From positions 1 to 29,268 of the forward strand of contig JAZUPW010000064.1 in assembly GCA_045605385.1 (NCBI GenBank): DNA of 29,268 bases, read 5' to 3'. This stretch comes from SIG607 sp045605385. GTDB taxonomy: Bacteria; Bacillota; Clostridia; Oscillospirales; Acutalibacteraceae. Within the stretch, counting starts at the first letter, position 1, and every line of letters starts with the position of its first letter. Below, piece by piece: positions 7,488 through 16,829 of the stretch. The notes beneath the pieces were generated by a model. It ran no database searches, had not been told where the DNA came from, and saw only the letters and a program-made list of their open reading frames with translations. The translations under genes and the position numbers were made by a program.

Positions 7488-7563
7488 GGCGCGCTCGAAC
7501 GGATTTGAACCGCCGACACCCGCCGTCGGAGGACGGTGCTCTATCCAACTGAGCTACGAGCGC
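7487..7563 (-). tRNA. tRNA-Arg (anticodon CCG)
   Basis: 77 nt on the minus strand. Acceptor GCGCTCG pairs with CGAGCGC; the D arm GCTC/GAGC, anticodon arm CCGTC/GGCGG with loop CTCCGAC (anticodon CCG, reads CGG), and T arm GGCGG-TTCAAAT-CCGTT are all present. Discriminator G and the CCA end are encoded. Confidence 0.97.
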
Positions 7564-7567
7564 ATAT

Positions 7568-7586
7568 AAAGCCGTAAAACGGCTTT
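7568..7586 (-). other. Hairpin in the tRNA leader / past the Nudix gene
   Basis: AAAGCCGT (7568-7575) pairs perfectly with ACGGCTTT (7579-7586), 3-nt loop. It lies 4 bp before the tRNA 5' end. With the promoter at 7590-7618 it would form the 5' leader of the pre-tRNA; it could also weakly terminate Nudix transcripts. Confidence 0.45.
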
Positions 7587-7589
7587 TAA

Positions 7590-7618
7590 ATTTTATCATA
7601 CAACGTATTAAAAAGCAA
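7590..7618 (-). promoter_or_regulatory. tRNA-Arg promoter
   Basis: On the minus strand, TTGCTT (7613-7618), 17-bp spacer, TAAAAT (7590-7595), placed in the short gap after the Nudix stop codon. Confidence 0.55.
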
Positions 7619-7620
7619 TC

Positions 7621-8166
7621 TTAAAATTCGCCGTTGTCAATTAAATTTTTAAGTTTCAATATTGCAATAACTGTTTTGGCATCTTTTATTTCGTTATTCA
7701 TTATCATATTTATTACTTTGTCAAGCGGTATTCTTTCGCACTCTAAAAATTCATCTTCATCGGGGTTGCTTTGCGCAAAGGATAAGTCTTTTGCGGCATA
7801 CAGCCATATTATTTCACCGCAGTAACCCGGTGTTGGATAAAGTTCTCCAAGCGGAACATAGGTTTTGGCGGTTGCTCCCGTTTCTTCTAAAAGTTCGCGT
7901 TTGCCCGTTGTAAAAACGTCTTCGCCTTTATCTCTTTTTCCTGCGGGAATTTCTAAAGTTACTTCGCCGTAAGGGTAACGGAACTGTCTTACCATTAATA
8001 TTTCGTTGTTTTCCGTAAGGGCAACCACACCAACTCCGCCAGGGTGTTCAACAACTTCGCGTAATGCGGTATTGCCGTTTGGCAGAAGCGCGGTATCGGT
8101 GCGAAGCGAAATTATTCTGCCTTTATAGGCATATTCTTTTTTAATTTGTTTTTCAATTAAATTCAT
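7621..8166 (-). CDS. Nudix hydrolase, ADP-ribose pyrophosphatase-like
   Basis: 181 aa. The Nudix box Gx5Ex7REUxEExGU is complete: G76...E82...RELLEETGA (90-98). The sequence before it, EIPAGKRDKGED, with upstream FRYPYGEVTLEIPAG and downstream GELYPTPGYCGE, is typical of the ADP-ribose pyrophosphatase (NudF) subgroup, which splits ADP-ribose to AMP and ribose 5-phosphate; substrate is inferred. The frame is open to 8229, but that start would overlap the divergent peptidase gene by 17 bp; the ATG at 8166 fits family length. Its ribosome site is weak (AAAGG, about 11 nt away). Confidence 0.9.
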   Translation of the reverse strand: MNLIEKQIKKEYAYKGRIISLRTDTALLPNGNTALREVVEHPGGVGVVALTENNEILMVRQFRYPYGEVTLEIPAGKRDKGEDVFTTGKRELLEETGATAKTYVPLGELYPTPGYCGEIIWLYAAKDLSFAQSNPDEDEFLECERIPLDKVINMIMNNEIKDAKTVIAILKLKNLIDNGEF

Positions 8167-8212
8167 TTTCAGACAACCTTTCTTAATATACTTATATTGA
8201 GGTGGTAAACAA

Positions 8213-9106
8213 ATGATAATAGAAAGCAAGGATTATTCATATTCGGAAATTTGTAAAATTATAAATCAGTTAAAAAACGAGTATGATTTTTTGCAAAGCG
8301 AAGTTATAGGCAAAAGTGTGCTTGGCAGAAATATATATTCTTTAAAAATCGGCAATGCAAGTGAAAACGTGCTTTTTGCCGCCGCTTTTCACGGAAGTGA
8401 ACGCATAACCGCTTTAATAATGCTTAAATTCATTAACGAGTTGTGCGATTGCGTAAAAAATAATAAAAATATGAAAAGTTTTAATATAAACCAAGTTTTG
8501 AAAACTTCAAGCATTACCGTTGTGCCGCTTGTAAATCCCGACGGATGTGAAATAGCGCGCGGTGGGTGTTCTACTGCAGGAGACAAAGCGGCGTTTATAA
8601 AAAAGATAAGCAAAAACAACACCTTACGATATAACGCAAATGCCCACGGAGTAGATATTAACCATAATTTCCCCGCCGGTTGGAATAAACTACATTGCCT
8701 TGAACAGCAAAACGGAATATACGGTCCCTCTGCCACGCGTTACGGCGGAAGTGCAGCCGCAAGTGAACCCGAAACGGTTTCTTTAATTAAACTGTGCGAA
8801 AAAATAAATTTTAAACATATACTTGCTTTTCATTCGCAAGGCGAGGTAATATACCACAGATATAATAAGTATTTACCCAAAGCCGAAAAACTGGCGCAAT
8901 TGTTATCAACTTCAAGCGGTTATGCGCTTGAAGAAAGCGAAGGTCTTGCGGTGGGCGGCGGTTTTAAAGATTATTTTATAGAAAAATATTCAAAACCCGC
9001 CTTTACAATAGAAGTAGGCAAGGGCGAAAACCCGCTTGATAGTGAAACCGCAGAAGATATATACGAAAAAATAAAAGAAATGCTTGTTATTTCTATAATG
9101 ATGTGA
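8213..9106 (+). CDS. M14 zinc carboxypeptidase, gamma-D-glutamyl-meso-DAP peptidase-like
   Basis: 297 aa, no signal peptide, so likely cytoplasmic. Zinc ligands appear as H60-x-x-E63 (in AFHGSE) and H207 (in LAFHSQGE); the catalytic Glu is E267 (FTIEVG). NPDG (109-112) and GVDINHNFPAGW (146-157) are also family motifs. The DINHNFPAGW form and size resemble MpaA/ENP-type peptidases, which cleave D-Glu-mDAP bonds in murein peptides; a cell-wall peptide recycling role is inferred. The start at 8213 has GAGG about 10 nt upstream. Only 46 bp separate it from the divergent Nudix gene, so its promoter must overlap that gene. Confidence 0.85.
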   Translation: MIIESKDYSYSEICKIINQLKNEYDFLQSEVIGKSVLGRNIYSLKIGNASENVLFAAAFHGSERITALIMLKFINELCDCVKNNKNMKSFNINQVLKTSSITVVPLVNPDGCEIARGGCSTAGDKAAFIKKISKNNTLRYNANAHGVDINHNFPAGWNKLHCLEQQNGIYGPSATRYGGSAAASEPETVSLIKLCEKINFKHILAFHSQGEVIYHRYNKYLPKAEKLAQLLSTSSGYALEESEGLAVGGGFKDYFIEKYSKPAFTIEVGKGENPLDSETAEDIYEKIKEMLVISIMM

Positions 9107-9149
9107 AAACATTATAGCACGGTATAGTTTCTCTTTCAACTTTTTTATC

Positions 9150-9178
9150 TTGCAATAAACTGTATGTTGTGATAGAAT
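9150..9178 (+). promoter_or_regulatory. Promoter of the SNF-family transporter
   Basis: TTGCAA (9150-9155), 17-bp spacer, TAGAAT (9173-9178). Its position shows that the upstream ATG at 9169 cannot be the start of the transporter. Confidence 0.75.
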
Positions 9179-9210
9179 GTTGTAGACAAAAAAGGTTTGG
9201 AGGAAAATTT

Positions 9211-10578
9211 ATGCAAAGAGAAACTCTTGGAAGCCGTTTAGGCTTTATTCTTCTTAGCGCAGGCTGTGCCATAGGTGTTGGAAACGTTTGGAAGTTCCCT
9301 TATATGGCAGGCAGTCACGGCGGCGCAATTTTTGTTTTGTTCTATCTGTTATTCCTTATTATAATGGGTATTCCTGTTATGACAATGGAATTTGCTGTTG
9401 GTAGAGGAAGCAGAAAAAGCCCTGCAAGAATGTATCACGAATTAGCACCCAACGATAAAAAGTGGCGTATTCACAGTTATGCTGCTGTTGCAGGTAACTA
9501 CATACTTATGATGTTCTACACTTCGGTTTCGGGTTGGCTTCTTTATTATTTCGTTTCTACCGCTTCGGGCAAATTTGTAGGTCTTGATGCGGCAGGCGTT
9601 GAAGCGCGGTTCGGCGAACTAATGTCAAGTCCCGTTAAAATGATAATTTACACTTTTATTGTTATTTTCTTCGGTTTCTTTGTTTGTTCGTTCTCGCTTC
9701 AGAAAGGCCTTGAAAAAATAACCAAGGTTATGATGATAGCCTTACTTGTAATAATGGTTGTTCTTGCTGTTAACAGCTTGTTTATGAAGGGTGGACAGGA
9801 AGGCCTTAAGTTCTATTTGCTTCCCGATATAAACAAGGTTAAAGAAGTAGGTCTTATTAACGTTATAACAGGCGCTATGAGTCAGGCGTTCTTTACTTTA
9901 AGTCTTGGTATAGGCTCAATGGCAATTTTCGGCAGTTATATAAGTAAAGACCGTTCACTGTTAGGCGAAAGCGTAAACGTTGCCGTTCTTGATACTTCGG
10001 TAGCGCTTTTCTCAGGTCTTATTATATTCCCCGCTTGTTCGGCTTACGGAGTAGCAGTAAACGCAGGACCTCCTCTTATTTTTATAACTCTGCCTAATAT
10101 ATTCAATAATATTCCTGTGGGCAGAATATGGGGAAGTTTGTTCTTCATATTCCTTTGCTTTGCGGCGCTTTCAACTGTGTTTGCGGTGTTTGAAAATATT
10201 ATTGCTTGCTGTATGGACCTCTTTAACTGGACAAGAAAGAAAGCTTGTGCCGTTAACGCAGTTTTAATGCCTATACTTTCACTTCCCTGTATATTAGGCT
10301 TTAACGTTTTATCCGGCTTTACTCCTTTCGGCGCAGGCAGCAGTGTGCTTGACCTTGAAGACTTTATTGTAAGCAACGTACTTCTTCCGCTTGGTTCGCT
10401 TACCTTTGTTCTTTTCTGCGTTTCACGTTACGGTTGGGGCTGGAAGAAATTCACCGCCGAAGCAAACGAAGGCAAGGGCTTAAAAGTTGCAAACTGGATG
10501 CGCGGCTATTTAACCTACGTACTTCCCGTTATAATTATTATTCTTTTTGTAATGGGCATTTACAGTTTCTTTAAATAA
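9211..10578 (+). CDS. Sodium:neurotransmitter symporter family transporter (LeuT fold)
   Basis: 455 aa, 11-12 hydrophobic segments. The first segment has the family hallmark: GSRLGFILLSAGCAIGVGNVWKFPY (begins residue 7), whose Gly/Asn residues bind sodium and substrate in LeuT, followed by GGAIFVLFY and GIPVMTMEFAVGRGS. Members import amino acids or related compounds with Na+; the substrate cannot be told. The start at 9211 is set by GGAGG in AGGTTTGGAGGAAAATTT and by the promoter at 9150-9178. The size fits the bacterial Tyt1-like group. A bidirectional terminator follows. Confidence 0.93.
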   Translation: MQRETLGSRLGFILLSAGCAIGVGNVWKFPYMAGSHGGAIFVLFYLLFLIIMGIPVMTMEFAVGRGSRKSPARMYHELAPNDKKWRIHSYAAVAGNYILMMFYTSVSGWLLYYFVSTASGKFVGLDAAGVEARFGELMSSPVKMIIYTFIVIFFGFFVCSFSLQKGLEKITKVMMIALLVIMVVLAVNSLFMKGGQEGLKFYLLPDINKVKEVGLINVITGAMSQAFFTLSLGIGSMAIFGSYISKDRSLLGESVNVAVLDTSVALFSGLIIFPACSAYGVAVNAGPPLIFITLPNIFNNIPVGRIWGSLFFIFLCFAALSTVFAVFENIIACCMDLFNWTRKKACAVNAVLMPILSLPCILGFNVLSGFTPFGAGSSVLDLEDFIVSNVLLPLGSLTFVLFCVSRYGWGWKKFTAEANEGKGLKVANWMRGYLTYVLPVIIIILFVMGIYSFFK

Positions 10579-10591
10579 TGTAAGTAAAAAC

Positions 10592-10634
10592 AAAAAACTG
10601 TTTCGCTTTAAAACTAAAGCGAAACAGTTTTTTT
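10592..10634. terminator. Bidirectional terminator between the transporter and araC-1
   Basis: An 18-bp perfect stem: AAAAAACTGTTTCGCTTT (10592-10609) with AAAGCGAAACAGTTTTTT (10616-10633), loop of 6. T tracts on both strands serve the convergent genes. Confidence 0.9.
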
Positions 10635-10639
10635 GTTTT

Positions 10640-11425
10640 CTAAAAATTCTTTATTATGTTTAAATATTCGGTTGGGCTTACTCCTGTTACCGATTTAAAT
10701 TTGTGCGAAAACTGGCTTATATCTGAAAAACCCAACATTGCCGAAATTTCACTTATGTTGTAAGCATCGCTGTCTATAAGTTGCTTTGCATAGGTTATTT
10801 GCAAATTGTTTATATACTTAAGCGGTGAAGAACCGTAAATTCTTTTAAAAATATCTCTGAAGTATTCGGGCGTTATCTGGCATAATTTTGCAAGTTCGTC
10901 CACCTTTATGTTTTTATGGTAATAATTGTTGTGTATATATTCAATGGCAGGTTTTAGAATAGTGTATTTTTCTTTTGGCATATAATCGGTAAAATAATGC
11001 CGTTTCATAGTAGCAAGAATATGATAAAATTCCGAATATGCTCTTTCTTTGTAGTCGGGTTTTTGGGCACGCCATAAATTAAGCACCGTTTTAAAACGTT
11101 CGCAAAGTTTCTGGTCGTTTTTAGTATGAAAAAGAAAAGGCTTAACGTCTATGTCTTCCATAAGTGAAAAACCTATATTAAAACTGTCGTGCGGTTTAAA
11201 TATTTCCAAGTGATAACTTGCATTTATTGGAATAAATTCAATATCACCGGGTGAAGTTTCAAGTACGGTGCCGTCAAAAAAGGTGGTTTTGCCATAACCG
11301 TTTTCATTAAAACAAAGCGCATAATTACGGCGGTTAAGCATGGGAGTCTGGCAGGTTTTCGTCATATAAACGTAATACGGCTGAATGTTATATACGTTGA
11401 ATTCGGAATGCATAAACTTTTCCAT
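10640..11425 (-). CDS. AraC-family transcriptional regulator 1
   Basis: 261 aa. The N-terminal half (about 1-140) is a cupin-like sensor with GDIEFIPINASYHLEI. The C-terminal part (about 165-255) holds two helix-turn-helix motifs: VDELAKLCQITPEYFRDIFKRIYG and ISEISAMLGFSDISQFSHKFK, ending VSPTEYL, the AraC signature. It faces secreted protein A across a 287-bp gap and has a close paralogue at 20080-20859. Its own promoter overlaps a conserved direct repeat, so I infer autorepression plus activation of gene A, with a sugar-like ligand. The start at 11425 has AGGAG 9 nt upstream. Confidence 0.93.
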   Translation of the reverse strand: MEKFMHSEFNVYNIQPYYVYMTKTCQTPMLNRRNYALCFNENGYGKTTFFDGTVLETSPGDIEFIPINASYHLEIFKPHDSFNIGFSLMEDIDVKPFLFHTKNDQKLCERFKTVLNLWRAQKPDYKERAYSEFYHILATMKRHYFTDYMPKEKYTILKPAIEYIHNNYYHKNIKVDELAKLCQITPEYFRDIFKRIYGSSPLKYINNLQITYAKQLIDSDAYNISEISAMLGFSDISQFSHKFKSVTGVSPTEYLNIIKNF

Positions 11426-11457
11426 AACGGATTCTCCTTTATAAACATTATACTCAC

Positions 11458-11486
11458 ATTATAAAATTCAGTTTTGAAATTGTCAA
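11458..11486 (-). promoter_or_regulatory. araC-1 promoter, overlapping the direct-repeat operator
   Basis: On the minus strand, TTGACA (11481-11486), 17-bp spacer, TATAAT (11458-11463). The -35 lies within the first operator half-site. Confidence 0.8.
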
Positions 11487-11504
11487 GCAGTTTTGAAATT
11501 GACA
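11472..11504. promoter_or_regulatory. Direct-repeat operator of the araC-1 / gene A switch
   Basis: TTTTGAAATTGTCA (11472-11485) and TTTTGAAATTGACA (11491-11504), 19 bp apart, same orientation. This is the pattern bound by AraC-type regulators. The second unit abuts the -35 box of gene A; the first overlaps the araC-1 -35. The same arrangement recurs at 20905-20937. No binding data; inferred from conservation and position. Confidence 0.75.
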
Positions 11505-11533
11505 TTTACAAATGAAGTAAAATGGTGTATAAG
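11505..11533 (+). promoter_or_regulatory. Promoter of secreted protein A
   Basis: TTTACA (11505-11510), 17-bp spacer, TATAAG (11528-11533), directly after the operator. It gives a leader of about 170 nt before the ATG at 11713. The leader contains a small palindrome TTGCT-TTT-AGCAA (11633-11645) and the 14-nt word TTGTCAATCTTTCA (11670-11683), also present before gene B. Confidence 0.6.
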
Positions 11534-11712
11534 ATTATTGTGTGTAGTTGTACATTTTAGACATTTTGTTGAAAAAAGTGATGATTAGGTTGGTAAATAA
11601 TAACAATTTGCAGTCGTGCTATTATTTTTAGGTTGCTTTTAGCAAAATGTTTACAATGTATATTTATATTTGTCAATCTTTCAAATAATTTTTATTTTAA
11701 GGAGAGAAATGT

Positions 11713-14700
11713 ATGAGAAAAATTTTGGCACTCGTTTTGTCACTTCTCGTTATAGTTGCAGGTTTGCCGTTTACTGCTTTTGCAGAAACATCTGCGGCAA
11801 CCAACGAACTTGACGGAAAAGCTTACACAATTGGCACAGTTCTTTATCAGAACAACTTTGAAAGCGAAAATTTAGACGTTCTCCCCGAAGGTTGGGAGGT
11901 AGGAATTGCCCCCTATCTTTGGAACGGCGGCGGTTCGGTTTCTGCAAAAGTTGCAGAAGGCTCAGGCAATAAGTTTTTGTCTGTTGGTTTCCAAAGTACC
12001 GACGGTTTGGTGTCGGGACCCACTATTAACACCAGAAACTATATGTTTGAAGCAGACGTAACTATCAGCGCAGGCTATGTTGGTACTGTTAATAATATGG
12101 CAGGCGGCGTAAGTAATTCGCAAATTGCCGTAATTAACAGAATTTCTCCTGAAGGCAGCACTCACGCTAACGTTAATTTCAGTAAACAGAAAGCAGGCGT
12201 TTCGGGTTATACTGAAAGAGCAATTACTTTGCCCGGTGAAAACCCTGCAATAGGCGAAACTTTTAAGGTTAAAATTATTAGTTTTGAAGGCAAGAGTTAT
12301 TTTTATTATAACGATGTATTGGCTTTCAGTTATAATAACGTTCTTGCTGAAAATAAAACCGATTGCATTGGTTTCTTCGGCTGTAACTCTTGGTTTAAAG
12401 TAGATAACGTTGTTATTAAGGCTGTCAACAAAGTAAGTGAAGCCAAAGGTTTCTCTTATGCAGAAACTCTTGATGCGGAAATCGGCGAGGAAATTATTAA
12501 CCACGATTATTCTTCAATGAATGCAAAACCTGCTGAAATTACAGGTGACGCAACACTTTCTGCCACAAGCGCAGTAAATAATGAAAACACCTTAACCTTC
12601 TCTAACTGGTGGAGTGCCGCAGGCAGAAATGCAAAAATTAGTGTTGGTACAGAAAAATTTGCAGCTAAAGTAACAATGGTTGTAGATAACGTACAGACTC
12701 AGAATATAGGCGGTACATTTGCGTTCAGAAGTGTTGGTAAAAACGCTTCGGATACAGAAGAAATCGCTTCTTACATAAGAATCGGTTTGCCCGATAGAAC
12801 CGCAGGTGCTCCTAACCCAGGCAATATTATTTACTACAACGAAAACGCACAATGGGGATTTACCGAAGTATCGGGTGTTACTCCCTTTACTACAGACAGC
12901 GGTATTGAAACCTTTACTTTCTACGTATATTCTTTAAACGGTGTTAATTACTACGTTAAAGAAGATAACACTCTTATAGCTGCTTCTACTCATAAAGTAG
13001 GAATAACAGACGCTTCAACTATTGAACTTTTCGTTGAATACGGTATTGTTTACGTTACCGATTTAGTTGTTTATGAATTGAAAGAAAAGGAAAAAGTAAA
13101 CGTTATTGATGCGCTTGAAGAAACCACAGGTTTCTCCCGCGAAAATGAAGTTGTTAACGTTGACTTTTCTGAAATTGCTACGGGTTCTACCCCAAATGGC
13201 TGGACCTTAAGTGCTGCAAGCGTTGGCGCAGGTTCTTCTGATTCTGCTTCCAGAAACGTACTTCGCCTTAACAACAATACAGGTGCAAGCAGCGCTTCCT
13301 TTAACGTTTCAACAAGCAATTTTGTTGCTGTTGTTAATGCAGGTATAGACTACGCTCAGACACTTGCAGGTACTTTAATAATTAACATTTATGACCCTAA
13401 CGGCACCAGAGCTGCTTACTGGGGTATCGGTTTGCCTAAGCGTAGCGAATCTCAAGTGCTTAAGGCAGGTAAGAGTGTTGTTTCCGACCTTGTTGGTTAC
13501 TATTATCCTGCTGCAGGTGCTTATGAATACAGCACAACAGGTTATACAAACGTTACAATGATACTTTATTGCTATGAGGGCACGATTTATTGTTACTGGC
13601 CTGATGGCACCTTTGTTTACAGTCTTGCTGTAAATTCAAATGCCGATTTAAGCAACGGAGCTACCATTTCTCTTGGTAACGACTGGGCAACTGCATATAT
13701 TCACGATATTAGCGTTTACAGTATCACCCCTTACGTTCCGCCATTTGAAAGCGGTCTTGTAGAAAACAGCGGATTTATTGCTGATGCTCCTTTATATAAT
13801 ATGGACTTCGCAACCGCCGCTACAGGCACAAATCTTGAAGGTTGGACATTTACTTCTTCAAGCATTGGTACGGGAAGCAGTGAATCGGCTTCCAGAAACG
13901 TACTTCGTCTTAATAATAATACAGGTTATACAAACGCGCATTATACACTTCCCGTTAAAAACTTTGCGGCAACCGTTACAATTGGTATAGATTACGCACA
14001 GCAGGTAATAGGAAGCTTTGTGTTTGGCGTTAAGGATGCCAACGGTACACTTGCGGCATCGTGGGCTGTTGGGTTGCCCAAACGTTCAGAATCACAGACA
14101 CTTAAAGCAGGAAAAAGTTGTATTTCGGATAATAAGAACTATTATTACCCCGCAGCAGGCGCTTATGAGTATATAGTAGACGGATACACCACTTTAAAAA
14201 TGGCTATGTATCTTTATGACGGTATATTCTACTTCTTCTGGGAAGACGGCACGTTTGTTTACAAAATTCCCGCAAGCAGCGCCTGTGATTTAAACGCAGG
14301 TAACTTACAACTCTATTTGGCAAACGACTGGGGCTGTATGTACGTTCACGATGTTAAACTTTACGAAATTATTCCTAACACTTTAAAGGTAGATGCGGCT
14401 TCGTTGTCTGTTAACAACAATGAACCTGTTGTTAATTTCAACCTTTCTTATAACGATTCATTAAAGGACGTTGTTTCTGCTGAAGATATGGAATTCGGCG
14501 CTGTTGTTACAATTAACAATAACGCTGTTACTACAGATACAACCGTTGATACTGATGGCGCAACTATCTGGGAACTTGAAAAAGGTGCAAATGTAAACGA
14601 TATCTTTAATTTCAGCAAGGAATATGCAGTAACAAACGATATTGCTGATAAGTATATAAATGTAAGAACGTTTGTTAAAAACGGTGAAATGTACTCTTAC

Positions 14701-16764
14701 GGCGATGCAGTTTCTTACTGTCCCGCACAGTTGGCAGATATCTTCTACCGTTCTACACAAAATAGCGATGAAAAGGCTGTAATTGAAGACGTATTTGCTT
14801 CTTCAAATGTGTTCTTGGGCAAAAATTCCAAGAAGACTACCTTTACAGTATTCTCAGACTTCCACTATATAGAGGGAATGTACATTTCTTCTATTGCCGA
14901 TATGAACGAAATATTCGACCGCGCTTATGAAAACGGTTCCTCCTTCGTTCTTAGTGCAGGTGATATGTGTAACGATATCAAGGGCTCTCCCGAACTTATA
15001 AATGCGTTACTCAACAACAAGTACGGCTTAACCGCCGCTAACGTTTACGGTAACCACGAACTTGAAGGCCCTAACTCTATGGAAATTGTTACCCCCACAC
15101 TTACTAATGCACAAAACGTTGTCTGGGGTACTGCAAACGGCAGTTACGATAGCAGCATTGGCTACTATTACTTTGAAAAAGACGGTTTCAGAATTATTTG
15201 TACCGATACCAACTATTCATGGGATCCTACAAACCAAATCTGGGAACACAACACAACCTGGAGTTACGGTCCTCCAAGCGGTAACACAAACATTAACGCT
15301 TTAGGTCCCGTTCAGCTTGCTTGGTTGCAAAGTGTGCTTGACGATGCAGTAGAAAAGGATATTCCCTGTATTGTTATGTCCCATGCTTCATTAAATACAG
15401 GTTGGGGCGAACAGTCTTACGATGCAGCAACTACCCAAAAAATGTTTGAAGAAGCCAACAAGGCTAATCCAAACACAGTTATGATGCACATTTCAGGCCA
15501 TTCTCACGATGACAGAATTGAAAACATAAACGGTATTGTTTATATGCGTTGTAACACTACACGTAACGGCTACTGGAAAGCGGCAGGTACCGACCACTAC
15601 ACCGAAGAAGATACCTTTATGAAGGAAACTTACGATGAAAACGGTAACTTCTTAGGTTATGTTGAAACACCAATTGGTTCGTTAAACGGCGGTAAAAACA
15701 CTCACTTCTTTAAAGACCCCGTAAGCGCAGTTGTTACCATTGATGAATGCGGTATTATTACCATAGACGGTTCTACCACAACCTGGCTTAACGACGTTAA
15801 TCCCGATTTAACAGGAGTGTCTGAATATATAAGACCTACGGTAAGCGATTACGCTTCATTCTCTTGCGAAAACGGTCATATCTGGGATTACACTTACGAT
15901 GAATACGGCAATATTGTTTACGATGAATGTATGAATCCTGATTGTAATCTTGCTATACTAAACGGTAAAGAAGTTTACAAAGTAAGCAACTACGTTTACG
16001 ATAACGAAAGTTATAAAGTGAAGTTTAATTACTCTGCAAACAGTTTTGTTAAACTTGGCTTCTTTGTTGCCGATAAGCAAATAGCCGATACCGTTGGATA
16101 TATTGAAGGCGAAAATACCGCCCTTTATACCGCAAACGGAAACGGCAGCGCTGAAATACTTCTTACTGTTGATAAAAAGAACGGTAGCGAAAATGCTGTT
16201 GGCGAACAACTTTATATGTACGTAATAGACGGAAATGCATCTGACATAGAAATTTCTGCTCTTACTTACGAAAAACTTACCAATGCTAACGGCGGCGCAC
16301 TTGTTTCTAATAAGGGTGTATCTATATTAAACGATCTCCCCGAACACGAAAAACAGGCTATGCGTTACTACTTCTCTTACGACACCACAACAGGCAGCGA
16401 TATAATTATAGACGGCAAGTCTTACACAGTTAAATCGCGCGGATTCCTGTTTGCTAACGGTGACAATGTGAAAGACAGCATTGTTTCAAGAGAAACCGCA
16501 AAGAACGGTAATATTATTGATATGAACGTAAGCGAAAACCTTACAACTTGCTGGAGCGCTTCGCAAAACGGAGATCTTGCAAAATCTACCAACCTCTGGT
16601 TCTCTACTTACGTAAAGGGATTCGCTTCGGAAAACGGCACATATAACAATACAAACAAACTTTACGTTAAGGGTTATGTTGTTGTAGAAGCAAACGGCGT
16701 AGAATTTACACTTTACGGCAAAGAACTTAATATGACCGTAAGTGAAGTTGCTGCACTGAATTAA
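11713..16764 (+). CDS. Secreted protein A: multimodular metallophosphoesterase
   Basis: 1683 aa. Signal peptide 1-24 (AFA|ET). Modules: concanavalin/LamG-like about 33-240 (like those in B); beta-sandwich-like modules about 246-456, 466-676 and 687-888, the latter two sharing GLPKRSESQ and LKAGKS; a linker domain about 890-1038; calcineurin-like phosphoesterase about 1042-1300; a Cys-containing segment to about 1415; and a C-terminal module 1416-1683 shared with B. All metal-site motifs are present: D1049-F-H1051, G1083-D1084, G1113-N-H1115-E, H1224 and G1262-H-S-H1265. So a dinuclear-metal phosphomono- or diesterase is likely, outside the cell; its substrate is unknown. The beta modules probably bind glycans. 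Start: AAGGAG 8 nt before ATG 11713. No LPXTG, SLH or dockerin is seen. AraC-1 is the likely regulator. Confidence 0.85.
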   Translation: MRKILALVLSLLVIVAGLPFTAFAETSAATNELDGKAYTIGTVLYQNNFESENLDVLPEGWEVGIAPYLWNGGGSVSAKVAEGSGNKFLSVGFQSTDGLVSGPTINTRNYMFEADVTISAGYVGTVNNMAGGVSNSQIAVINRISPEGSTHANVNFSKQKAGVSGYTERAITLPGENPAIGETFKVKIISFEGKSYFYYNDVLAFSYNNVLAENKTDCIGFFGCNSWFKVDNVVIKAVNKVSEAKGFSYAETLDAEIGEEIINHDYSSMNAKPAEITGDATLSATSAVNNENTLTFSNWWSAAGRNAKISVGTEKFAAKVTMVVDNVQTQNIGGTFAFRSVGKNASDTEEIASYIRIGLPDRTAGAPNPGNIIYYNENAQWGFTEVSGVTPFTTDSGIETFTFYVYSLNGVNYYVKEDNTLIAASTHKVGITDASTIELFVEYGIVYVTDLVVYELKEKEKVNVIDALEETTGFSRENEVVNVDFSEIATGSTPNGWTLSAASVGAGSSDSASRNVLRLNNNTGASSASFNVSTSNFVAVVNAGIDYAQTLAGTLIINIYDPNGTRAAYWGIGLPKRSESQVLKAGKSVVSDLVGYYYPAAGAYEYSTTGYTNVTMILYCYEGTIYCYWPDGTFVYSLAVNSNADLSNGATISLGNDWATAYIHDISVYSITPYVPPFESGLVENSGFIADAPLYNMDFATAATGTNLEGWTFTSSSIGTGSSESASRNVLRLNNNTGYTNAHYTLPVKNFAATVTIGIDYAQQVIGSFVFGVKDANGTLAASWAVGLPKRSESQTLKAGKSCISDNKNYYYPAAGAYEYIVDGYTTLKMAMYLYDGIFYFFWEDGTFVYKIPASSACDLNAGNLQLYLANDWGCMYVHDVKLYEIIPNTLKVDAASLSVNNNEPVVNFNLSYNDSLKDVVSAEDMEFGAVVTINNNAVTTDTTVDTDGATIWELEKGANVNDIFNFSKEYAVTNDIADKYINVRTFVKNGEMYSYGDAVSYCPAQLADIFYRSTQNSDEKAVIEDVFASSNVFLGKNSKKTTFTVFSDFHYIEGMYISSIADMNEIFDRAYENGSSFVLSAGDMCNDIKGSPELINALLNNKYGLTAANVYGNHELEGPNSMEIVTPTLTNAQNVVWGTANGSYDSSIGYYYFEKDGFRIICTDTNYSWDPTNQIWEHNTTWSYGPPSGNTNINALGPVQLAWLQSVLDDAVEKDIPCIVMSHASLNTGWGEQSYDAATTQKMFEEANKANPNTVMMHISGHSHDDRIENINGIVYMRCNTTRNGYWKAAGTDHYTEEDTFMKETYDENGNFLGYVETPIGSLNGGKNTHFFKDPVSAVVTIDECGIITIDGSTTTWLNDVNPDLTGVSEYIRPTVSDYASFSCENGHIWDYTYDEYGNIVYDECMNPDCNLAILNGKEVYKVSNYVYDNESYKVKFNYSANSFVKLGFFVADKQIADTVGYIEGENTALYTANGNGSAEILLTVDKKNGSENAVGEQLYMYVIDGNASDIEISALTYEKLTNANGGALVSNKGVSILNDLPEHEKQAMRYYFSYDTTTGSDIIIDGKSYTVKSRGFLFANGDNVKDSIVSRETAKNGNIIDMNVSENLTTCWSASQNGDLAKSTNLWFSTYVKGFASENGTYNNTNKLYVKGYVVVEANGVEFTLYGKELNMTVSEVAALN

Positions 16765-16795
16765 TAATTAGTTTTTTTCATAACATTTTCCTAAT

Positions 16796-16829
16796 GCAAA
16801 AGTGCCACCCAAACGGGTGGCGGTTTTGC
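16796..16829 (+). terminator. Terminator-like hairpin after gene A
   Basis: GCCACCC (16804-16810), loop AAAC, GGGTGGC (16815-16821), extended by GCAAAA/TTTTGC with one mismatch. The stem is strong but the T tract is poor, so some read-through into gene B is possible. Confidence 0.65.

Noticed and set aside
9169..9210. Upstream ATG extending the SNF transporter by 14 residues
   Set aside because: It lies before the -10 box (9173-9178) of the likely promoter, while GGAGG precedes ATG 9211.
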